NCBI GenBank assembly: GCA_964581385.1
Contig: CAZOOK010000059.1
Coordinates: 1-18,391 of the forward strand
DNA: 18,391 nt
Direction: 5' to 3'
From: CAZOOK01 sp964581385
Lineage (GTDB): Bacteria > Pseudomonadota > Gammaproteobacteria > Nevskiales > Nevskiaceae
The notes under the pieces are model-generated. The model saw only the letters and a list, made by a program, of their open reading frames with translations. It ran no database searches and had not been told where the DNA came from. The position numbers and the translations under genes were made by a program. This document shows positions 13,388-18,391 of the stretch, piece by piece (the stretch's first letter is position 1; each line of letters opens with the position of its first letter).

Positions 13388-13630
13388 CTACAACGGAAGC
13401 AACGCCGAGTGGGTCCCGTCGAGTTTGTGATCGACATCGACGTCCGGAACGTGCGCGACGACGAGACGTTCGAGCGCGGCGCGCGCCTCGCGGCACTTGC
13501 GCGCCGCAAACTTCACCGCGTGCATCATCGCGAGGCACGTGCTCAAAACAAAGCACCCCACGAGATAAAAAAGAAATATCGCACCATCCGGATTGCACGG
13601 AAAGCGCTGGTACCAAGGTCGGTCGTCCAT
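13388..13630 (-). CDS. Small single-pass membrane protein
   Basis: The 80-residue orphan has a short polar N-terminus (MDDRPWYQRFPCNPDG), one hydrophobic helix at about 17-38 (AIFLFYLVGCFVLSTCLAMM), then a basic juxtamembrane region (HAVKFAARKCREARAALERL) and an acidic end. The positive-inside rule places the C-terminus in the cytosol. The leader is unusually AT-rich for this genome (CTACAAATAAAAACAAAC directly before the ATG at 13630). In-frame ATGs upstream would translate the leader. It is divergent from the gene at 13706. Confidence 0.6.
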   Translation of the reverse strand: MDDRPWYQRFPCNPDGAIFLFYLVGCFVLSTCLAMMHAVKFAARKCREARAALERLVVAHVPDVDVDHKLDGTHSALLPL

Positions 13631-13705
13631 GTTTGTTTTTATTTGTAGAACGCACACGTACATAGAAACACATCTCATCTCATCTCATCCGTCCAAACGA
13701 GACAC
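13631..13705. promoter_or_regulatory. AT-rich divergent promoter with CATCT repeats
   Basis: The gap between the starts at 13630 (minus) and 13706 (plus) holds GTTTGTTTTTATTTGTAG next to the minus gene, one of the most AT-rich runs in the window. Four pentamers, CATCTCATCTCATCTCATCC, lie at about 13674-13691. AACGAGACAC precedes the plus ATG and resembles the CGACGAGACACATCC of the leader at 15005. This could be a different promoter class from the AACAC type. Confidence 0.4.
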
Positions 13706-14248
13706 ATGTCGTCTGCCGCAGCCTCCGATGTCTCCGCCGCCGCACCCGTCCCGGTCGCGGACGCAGTCGACAGCGATGCGGCGGCCGCGGCCGTCGCGGC
13801 CGACGTCGCGCAGCAAGTTCAGTCAACGGGGGTCGCGGTCGTCGGTCTTCCCATGAGCATCTTTGAGATGAAGTTCTCGCTCGAGGACCGCGAGCGTCTG
13901 TACGAGTTTCTCGACAAGCTGTGCTCGGACCCGGCGAGCTTCACGCTCGACGACCTCGTCAAGGTCGAGCCCGCGCTCGAAGTCATGCAGGCGTGCTACC
14001 GCCGCATCGGAGCGTGCGGCGCCAAGCGCAATACTGCGCTCGACATCTTCTGGGGCATGGCCGACAAAAGCGGCATGATCGACCGATTCTGCGATCGCAT
14101 GCCGAAGATGAAGAACGTTCCGTCGTTTGTGCAGACCTACGTGCGAGAGGAACGTCCTGAGAAGCGCGCGGCGCAGCTCGTGCGCGTCGACAAGAAGCGC
14201 AAGCGCGACGCCAAGGCTGAGACGGAGACGGAGTCGGCGGACACGTAA
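13706..14248 (+). CDS. Hypothetical protein with Ala-rich leader and basic C-terminal motif
   Basis: The 180-residue orphan has an Ala/Val/Pro-rich N-terminus (residues 1-40, with APVPVADAVDSD at 13-24). A helical domain spans about 50-150 (MSIFEMKFSLEDRERLYEFL; DDLVKVEPALEVMQACYRRI; DIFWGMADKSGMIDRFCDR). It ends in KKRKRDAKAETETESADT; KKRKRD (163-168) could be a nuclear localisation signal. The nucleotide string GTCCCGGTCGCGGACGC in the leader is identical to one in the NADAR leader. It converges with the four-helix membrane gene (12-base gap). A nuclear or virion DNA-associated role is possible; no family is recognised. Confidence 0.75.
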   Translation: MSSAAASDVSAAAPVPVADAVDSDAAAAAVAADVAQQVQSTGVAVVGLPMSIFEMKFSLEDRERLYEFLDKLCSDPASFTLDDLVKVEPALEVMQACYRRIGACGAKRNTALDIFWGMADKSGMIDRFCDRMPKMKNVPSFVQTYVREERPEKRAAQLVRVDKKRKRDAKAETETESADT

Positions 14249-14260
14249 GAACGAGAGACA

Positions 14261-15004
14261 TCACACGTTGTCCGACACTCGTGCACTGCTCGTCGGAACT
14301 GTCTCAACGAGCCGCTCTGTCTCGCGCGCGTCGTCGGTGCGTGTTTGCGCTGGGCTCGTCGAGACAAACGCATCCAAAAAGAGAACAAAGCACGTCACAA
14401 AGATGATCACCGACGCGACGATCATCACGCCGCACACGACGACGAGGCGAAACGTGAACACGAGGGGCGAGTACGCTTGTTGATTTCCGTAGACGATGTT
14501 TTGAACGGCGTAGAACGCGACGAACACCGAAAAGAACGGCCCGGCGTACGCGCTCGCGAGCGCCTGTCCGACTCGCGCGTGCGAGCGCAAAACGCACCGC
14601 ACCCACACCGTGAACATGATGGCCGATGGAAACACGCACGCGACGGCGACTTGGGAAACGGCGATTGTGGTCGTCACGTTCGGCGCGGCGTACGGCTCCC
14701 AGTCCACTCCGTCGCTTCGCCCAAGGTACGGAACGAACATCTTCGAGTCCTTTACGCGAACGACGCACGCGTTTGTGCGCGCGCACATGCGGTCGCGGTT
14801 GCGGTCGTCCACTGCGGACGGAAACGTGCGCGCGAGCTCGGCGCTCGGCAGCGCCGTGGCAACGACGCACACGGTCCACGCGACCGTCGCGGCGACCATG
14901 ACGACGAACGCGACGACCTTGGCGAGCTCGCAGCACATTTCGGCGCGCGACGCCGACGCACACCACGCGCGCCATTTGCGCGCGTCGCGCTCGGTTTTAT
15001 CCAT
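14261..15004 (-). CDS. Multi-pass membrane protein
   Basis: The 247-residue orphan has a basic N-terminus (MDKTERDARKWRAW), hydrophobic helices at about 28-52, 114-138, 154-171 and 181-214 (the last long enough for one kinked or two short helices), and a polar Ser/Thr-rich tail. The roughly 60-residue loop between helices 1 and 2 holds two cysteines (C74, C80) in MCARTNAC and an NVTT glycosylation sequon (109-112), which suggests that it is lumenal or external. The start at 15004 follows AGACACGACGAGACACATCC, matching the NADAR leader. An in-frame ATG at 15052 lies in a GT repeat and is rejected. Envelope or host-membrane function inferred. Confidence 0.7.
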   Translation of the reverse strand: MDKTERDARKWRAWCASASRAEMCCELAKVVAFVVMVAATVAWTVCVVATALPSAELARTFPSAVDDRNRDRMCARTNACVVRVKDSKMFVPYLGRSDGVDWEPYAAPNVTTTIAVSQVAVACVFPSAIMFTVWVRCVLRSHARVGQALASAYAGPFFSVFVAFYAVQNIVYGNQQAYSPLVFTFRLVVVCGVMIVASVIIFVTCFVLFLDAFVSTSPAQTRTDDARETERLVETVPTSSARVSDNV

Positions 15005-15038
15005 ATCGGATGTGTCTCGTCGTGTCTCTCGTTGTTTC

Positions 15039-15054
15039 GCACACACACACACGC
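15039..15054. repeat. CA microsatellite
   Basis: GCACACACACACACGC lies between the stop of the Ala-rich repeat gene and the start of the multi-pass membrane gene. Next to it are three imperfect GCTCGACGCT-type copies (about 15053-15076). Confidence 0.75.
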
Positions 15055-15077
15055 TCGACGCTCAACGCTCGACGCGT

Positions 15078-15677
15078 CTACGCCTCGACCTTGGTCTCGG
15101 CATCGGTCGCAGTCGCGGTCGCGGACGCGGTCTTGGCACGCTTCGCGCCGCGCTTCTTGCCCTTGGGTCCGGCCTGCTCCGTAGCAGCGTCGCCGCTCTG
15201 CGTGTGCTTGTCGTCGTCCTCGCTCCCGGCCTCGGCCTCGGCCTCAGCCTCGGCCTTCTCCTCGGCCGCAACAGCAGCGGCGGCCTTGGCGGCATCCGCG
15301 GCCGCGATCTCCGCGATCTTTTGCGCCGCGTCGGCCACCGACTTGGCGAGCTCGAGCTTCGTGATCTCGAACACACCGCCCTCGTCGCCCTCCTTCTCAT
15401 CGCTCGCAACAGCAGCGGCGGCCTTGGCGGCCTTGGCGGCCTTGGCAGTCGCAATCTCCGCGATCTTTTGATCCATGTCGAGCTCGAACTTCGCGCTCTC
15501 GAACACACCGCCCTCGTCGCCCTCATCGTCCTTCTTCTCGCTCGCGGCCGTCGCCTCGGCCTCGGCCTTGGGCTCGACCGCAGCAGCAACAGCAGCAGGA
15601 GCAGCCTCGAGCGCGACGACCGCAGGAGCGGGGGCCTCGACCGGGACGTCAACGGGCGGAATCGCGTTGGCCTCCAT
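15078..15677 (-). CDS. Ala/Glu/Lys-rich repeat protein with basic C-terminus
   Basis: The 199-residue low-complexity protein has an N-terminal Pro/Val/Ala leader (PPVDVPVEAPAPAV). Two tandem copies of a unit of about 45 residues follow (51-94 and 96-141), each with GDEGGVFE, a short KxELxx helix, QKIAEIA and an Ala/Lys run. An EAEAEAEA stretch, an acidic DDDK linker and a lysine-rich tail (PKGKKRGAKRAKTASATATA) complete it. The units are probably helical. The tail resembles linker-histone-type DNA-binding tails in composition, but this is not homology evidence. DNA copies are 132-138 bases apart, so the repeat arose by tandem duplication. The leader contains AATCACAACTCATCTCG. The function could be nucleic-acid packaging or a structural filament. 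Confidence 0.75.
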   Translation of the reverse strand: MEANAIPPVDVPVEAPAPAVVALEAAPAAVAAAVEPKAEAEATAASEKKDDEGDEGGVFESAKFELDMDQKIAEIATAKAAKAAKAAAAVASDEKEGDEGGVFEITKLELAKSVADAAQKIAEIAAADAAKAAAAVAAEEKAEAEAEAEAGSEDDDKHTQSGDAATEQAGPKGKKRGAKRAKTASATATATDAETKVEA

Positions 15678-15737
15678 GATCGAGAGCGAGAGCGAGACTG
15701 AAAAGAGTTGTGGGATCGAGTCGAGATGAGTTGTGAT

Positions 15738-16289
15738 TCACCGCGCCATGAGTTCGACGTCGCGCTCGCACGCACGGAACATCTCGACCAAGTCGTCGTG
15801 CGACGCATCGGGCTTTGCCGCGATGAAGCGAAGAACGTGCACGTACGACGCAAAGTTCTGCACGACGATCATCGTGCTGCGCGCGAGCACAAACGACCCC
15901 GCGTCCGTCGTGAGCCGCACCGCGTCGCGCGCCGCGACGACGCGACCCGTCGCGCGGCACACGACCCCGAACGATTCGTCGTCGTCGTCGACGCGCGCGC
16001 ACGCAAACGTCTCGCTCGACAGCACGCTCGCGAGCACAAGCGCGAGGCCTTCGTTCTTCGCGGCGTGCGCCGCCGCGACGGCGGCGTGTCCGCCCGCGTG
16101 CGTGCGCGCGACGAGGCGCGACACAGCGAGCACCACGCACGCCGCGTCAGCGTCGCCGTCGCGCGTCGCGCGTTCGTACACGTCGTCTTCGCTCGACGTC
16201 GACCTCACAAACGCGACCGCGTGCGCAAAGTCCGCCACAGTCGTGTCGCTCGGTTGTTCGTCGGGCGCGCGCTCGTCGTCGCTCTGCAT
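15738..16289 (-). CDS. Hypothetical soluble protein, head-to-head with the TBP-like gene
   Basis: The 183-residue orphan starts with a polar acidic segment (MQSDDERAPDEQPSDTTVAD). A helical Ala-rich middle follows (AACVVLAVSRLVARTHAGGH; AAKNEGLALVLASVLSSETF), then a beta-rich part (SFGVVCRATGRVVAARDAVR; GSFVLARSTMIVVQNFASYV) and a helical end (DDLVEMFRACERDVELMAR). The frame is open far upstream, but that part is Arg-rich and antisense to the TBP-like gene. The ATG at 16289 abuts the plus-strand ATG at 16290. No AACAC or AATT leader is visible, because its upstream region is the neighbour's coding sequence. No family is recognised. Confidence 0.7.
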   Translation of the reverse strand: MQSDDERAPDEQPSDTTVADFAHAVAFVRSTSSEDDVYERATRDGDADAACVVLAVSRLVARTHAGGHAAVAAAHAAKNEGLALVLASVLSSETFACARVDDDDESFGVVCRATGRVVAARDAVRLTTDAGSFVLARSTMIVVQNFASYVHVLRFIAAKPDASHDDLVEMFRACERDVELMAR

Positions 16290-17528
16290 ATGTCTGTGCT
16301 CGATCGCGCGCTGCGCACGGGCGATCTCGCGGCGTGCGCCGCGTTGCTCGACGTCGTGCTGTCGTCGATTGAGGGTACGTACGGCGAGAACGACGCGACG
16401 CGCGCGCTGCGCCGCCAAGCCGCCGTCGTCACGCGCGGCAACGACGAAAGCAACTTCTGTCTCGATGCGCCAGTCGACGGCGCGCCGCTCCTTCTCGCGT
16501 GCGCGCTGCTTTTGTTGTGCGCCGAGCACACCGCGCTGCCTCCTCACGCGATGCTGCGCTCGTCCGAGTCGGTTCTCGACGACGAGTTCGTCGACGAGTT
16601 CGCGCGCACGATTCGACCGCGAACGCTCGACGTCGGTAAGGGCCTCGCGACGCGCCACGTCGGGGCGCGCGCGGCTCTGCGCGAGTTCGCGTGCGACGCG
16701 CGCGCGACGTACATCGTCGGCCCGCCGCTGTGCGCCCCGACCGACGCGCAGCGTGAAGACGAGGCCGCCGAGCGCCGGCGCGCGCGCCCCGTGCTCAAAC
16801 GCGAGCCGTGGCCGGGCGTCGTCGACGCGAGCAAGCCACCTGTTGGGTCGCACCCGCACACGTTGTACATCTACAACTTCGTCGCGACGTTTGATTTCGG
16901 GTGCACGCTCAGCGTCGCCGACATGATCCACTCGTTCCCGATGTTGTGTCCGCGCACGCTGCAAGGTCAAATGATGCGGTTCGGCGACCCTCAAGCGACG
17001 GTGCTCGCGTTCACGCCCGGGAGCGGCGTGGTCGTGGGCGCGCGCATCGAGCCGCACGCGCTGCTCGGCGCGTGGCGCGCCGTCGCTCTGTTGCGCTCGC
17101 TCGGGTATCCCTCCGCGACGGTGTCTCACTTCCGCGTGCGCAACATCGGCGCGACGTTCGCTCTGCGCGGCGAGTTCGACCTCGTGCGCTACGCGAAGGA
17201 GCACGACGAAGACAACACGATTGTGAAGCTCAACTTGGGGTTGTTCCCCGGGTGCAAGATCAAGTGTCCAGAGGAGCGGACGACTTTGAACGGGTTCGGG
17301 CGCGGCACGTTCACGATCATGGGCGCGCGCAACGTGTGGAGCGTGCTCGCGACGCAACGAACGATGCTTCCGCGGTTGTTGCCGTACGAGTGTCGCGACA
17401 TCGAGTCAAGACGCGCGGCGCTCGAGAGCGAGCGCGCGGCACGCGTCGTTCGCCCCGAGGGTCCAACCGCCAAGAAGAAGCGCAAGAACAAAGCAGACGC
17501 CGCACCGATTGTGACCGACGCGTGGTAG
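16290..17528 (+). CDS. TATA-binding-protein-like transcription factor with N-terminal extension
   Basis: Residues 191-366 of 412 align with the two-repeat TBP saddle. Repeat 1 includes YIYNFVATFDFGCTL, PRTLQGQMMRFGDPQATVLA and FTPGSGVVVGARIE. Repeat 2 includes FRVRNIGATFAL, LGLFPGCKIKC and GFGRGTFTIMGAR. Of the four DNA-kinking phenylalanines, three seem kept (F241, F319, F336) and the first is Leu224. TBP nucleates transcription by bending promoter DNA; viral TBP-like factors occur in several giant virus families. The N-terminal 185 residues are not recognised, and their leucine-rich opening (LDRALRTGDLAACAALLDVV) looks helical. The C-terminus carries AKKKRKNK, a likely nuclear localisation signal. 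The start follows from protein-like sequence to 16290; a shorter start at 16551 would keep the saddle. Confidence 0.85.
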   Translation: MSVLDRALRTGDLAACAALLDVVLSSIEGTYGENDATRALRRQAAVVTRGNDESNFCLDAPVDGAPLLLACALLLLCAEHTALPPHAMLRSSESVLDDEFVDEFARTIRPRTLDVGKGLATRHVGARAALREFACDARATYIVGPPLCAPTDAQREDEAAERRRARPVLKREPWPGVVDASKPPVGSHPHTLYIYNFVATFDFGCTLSVADMIHSFPMLCPRTLQGQMMRFGDPQATVLAFTPGSGVVVGARIEPHALLGAWRAVALLRSLGYPSATVSHFRVRNIGATFALRGEFDLVRYAKEHDEDNTIVKLNLGLFPGCKIKCPEERTTLNGFGRGTFTIMGARNVWSVLATQRTMLPRLLPYECRDIESRRAALESERAARVVRPEGPTAKKKRKNKADAAPIVTDAW

Positions 17529-17549
17529 ACACAAACCAATTGCTCGACG
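17529..17549 (+). promoter_or_regulatory. Short leader of the RING gene
   Basis: The 21-base gap contains ACAAACCAATTGCTCGACG, with the AATT core 12 bases before the ATG at 17550, as in the leader at 1-34. It supports both the element and this start. Confidence 0.4.
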
Positions 17550-18176
17550 ATGTCGCTCTTCCAGCTCGACCTCGTCTTGTTTCCTGTCTCGGAAGATGGC
17601 GCTCCCGATCCGAACCTGTTGTTCATTTACAAGCCTCCGAGCACGCGCCGACGCACGATGCGCGAGTTGGCGCTCGACGCGCTCGGGATGAACGGCGTCG
17701 AGCACAAGGCGCGCATCTCGGTGTCGAACCGCGTCGAGCTGATCGAGAAGTTTTACCGCCAGGTGTGGCCTCAACGCGAAACGAACGAGCGCGCAAACGA
17801 GGCGTGCATCGCGGCGGCGAGCGCGTTTGGACGTATTCGCGTGGCGCGGCAGCTCGGGAGGCCGTACATCCAAATCGTGCGCATGTACAACCCCGCTCTC
17901 GACGAGGCGATTGATTTGCTCGACTCGGCCACCAGCGAGCACACAATAGGCGCGAATGTGCAACGCAACGAGGCGGTGGCGGCTGCGGTCGAGGCCGAGG
18001 CGCCAGTCCTCGCGGCAGGACGCCGACGAGTTCAGTTTGCGTCGTCGTGTCCGATCTGCCTGTGCGATTTCGAGACCGTGCAACCCGTCGCGTTTGAGTG
18101 CGATGCGGGCCATCTCGGGTGCGAAGGATGCGCCGCAAAGTGGTTGCGCGGATGCCCCGTGTGCCGCGGAACGTGA
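17550..18176 (+). CDS. C-terminal RING-finger protein (putative E3 ubiquitin ligase)
   Basis: The last 42 of 208 residues form a C3HC4 RING: C167/C170 (CPIC), C184, H188, C191/C194 and C202/C205 (CPVC). The linker is short for a RING and WLRG precedes the last pair, as is usual. The N-terminal 165 residues are not recognised. They include strand-like LFQLDLVLFPVSEDG and LLFIYKPPSTRRRTM, and helical EKFYRQVWPQRETNERANEA. Viral RING proteins of this layout use the N-terminus to choose targets for ubiquitination. The protein is soluble, with no membrane helix, unlike the RING-CH protein at 35. The stop lies inside a tandem GTGAC pentamer repeat. It is downstream of, and in the same direction as, the TBP-like gene. 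Confidence 0.85.
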   Translation: MSLFQLDLVLFPVSEDGAPDPNLLFIYKPPSTRRRTMRELALDALGMNGVEHKARISVSNRVELIEKFYRQVWPQRETNERANEACIAAASAFGRIRVARQLGRPYIQIVRMYNPALDEAIDLLDSATSEHTIGANVQRNEAVAAAVEAEAPVLAAGRRRVQFASSCPICLCDFETVQPVAFECDAGHLGCEGCAAKWLRGCPVCRGT

Positions 18177-18192
18177 CGTGACGTGACGCGTA
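18174..18192 (+). repeat. GTGAC pentamer repeat spanning the stop codon
   Basis: CGTGACGTGACGTGACGCG is about three and a half copies of a pentamer containing the TGA stop of the RING gene. Slippage here would change the distance to downstream signals but not the protein. Confidence 0.6.
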
Positions 18193-18199
18193 ACGGTCG

Positions 18200-18229
18200 T
18201 GCACACACACACACACACACGCACCACCA
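18200..18229 (+). repeat. CA microsatellite
   Basis: A run of about ten CA dinucleotides, then GCACCACCACC, lies 24 bases after the RING gene stop and just before the 18-bp repeat array. Confidence 0.85.
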
Positions 18230-18370
18230 CCCGTCGACCGTTATTTTTTACCGGACGACCGTTTCGTACCGGACGACCGTTTCGCACCCGTCGACCGTTT
18301 CGCACCGGTCGACCGTTTTTTACCGGACGACCGTTTCTCAACGGTCGGAATTATCCGGTCCAGTTTCGCA
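18230..18370. repeat. 18-bp tandem repeat array with palindromic core
   Basis: At least six head-to-tail units start at about 18230 (21 bases), 18251, 18269, 18287, 18305 and 18323. The type unit is CCGGACGACCGTTTCGTA. A degenerate seventh follows at 18341-18370. The core alternates between CGGACGACCG and CGGTCGACCG; the second is a perfect 10-base palindrome. An inverted match (AACGGTCGTGC) lies at 18191-18201. No gene is seen from 18177 to the window end. Such an array could be an origin, a protein-binding array or a dispersed viral repeat; it is not a CRISPR array, since the units have no spacers. Confidence 0.8.
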
Positions 18371-18391
18371 CGCCGACCAAACCTGCGACCA

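Noticed and set aside
16290..17357. Extension of the 15738 minus-strand gene upstream to 17357
   Set aside because: The added part is antisense to the TBP fold and Arg-rich. The acidic start at 16289 is far more protein-like.
18230..18370. CRISPR-like array
   Set aside because: Units are 18 bp and directly abutting, without unique spacers, and no Cas gene is nearby.
1..18391. tRNA, rRNA, introns or insertion sequences
   Set aside because: By eye I found no cloverleaf with a T-arm box, no rRNA-like stretch, no transposase, and no coding frame needing splicing.

Overview
This window is most likely part of a large double-stranded DNA virus of a eukaryote (Nucleocytoviricota-like). It holds about 30 intron-free genes on both strands in 18.4 kb, with gaps usually of 10-90 bases and none above about 215. 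The DNA is GC-rich with strongly G/C third codon positions. It mixes eukaryote-type nuclear proteins (a TATA-binding-protein-like factor, an SNF2 helicase, a CBP/p300 TAZ-like zinc finger, RING and RING-CH proteins) with nucleotide enzymes and many orphan or membrane proteins. I see no bacterial operon signals, tRNA, rRNA, transposase or CRISPR array. I cannot name the virus family.

Layout. 35-3298: a RING-CH membrane protein, a SLOG-fold-like protein, three orphans and a NADAR (YbiA-like) protein. 3387-8061: an orphan soluble protein, a run of small two-helix membrane proteins, a DEDDh exonuclease, a 51-residue membrane protein, a phage-type DUF7448-like protein, two more membrane proteins, and a thymidylate kinase fused to a C-terminal membrane segment. 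8160-11865: an orphan, the TAZ-like acidic protein and a 782-residue SNF2 helicase ending in a SUMO-interaction-like motif. 11905-15677: small orphans, several of them membrane proteins, and an Ala/Lys/Glu-rich repeat protein. 15738-18176: an orphan head-to-head with the TBP-like factor at zero spacing, then a C-terminal RING protein. 18177-18391: a CA tract and an array of 18-bp repeats running toward the window end.

How the genes may work together. The TBP-like, TAZ-like, SNF2 and RING proteins suggest viral transcription and chromatin or replication-fork control in a nuclear setting. The exonuclease and thymidylate kinase fit DNA metabolism. The SLOG-like and NADAR proteins both belong to superfamilies tied to NAD/ADP-ribose-type nucleotide chemistry and immune conflict, so a counter-defence role is possible but is inference. 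About 12 of 30 proteins carry hydrophobic segments, which fits envelope or host-membrane functions.

Regulation. Many start codons have short leaders containing AACAC-type pentamers and/or an AT-rich AATT core within about 12-30 bases of the ATG. One leader is duplicated at 11867 and 12250, and the first copy appears to have lost its ATG, leaving a CTG in frame.
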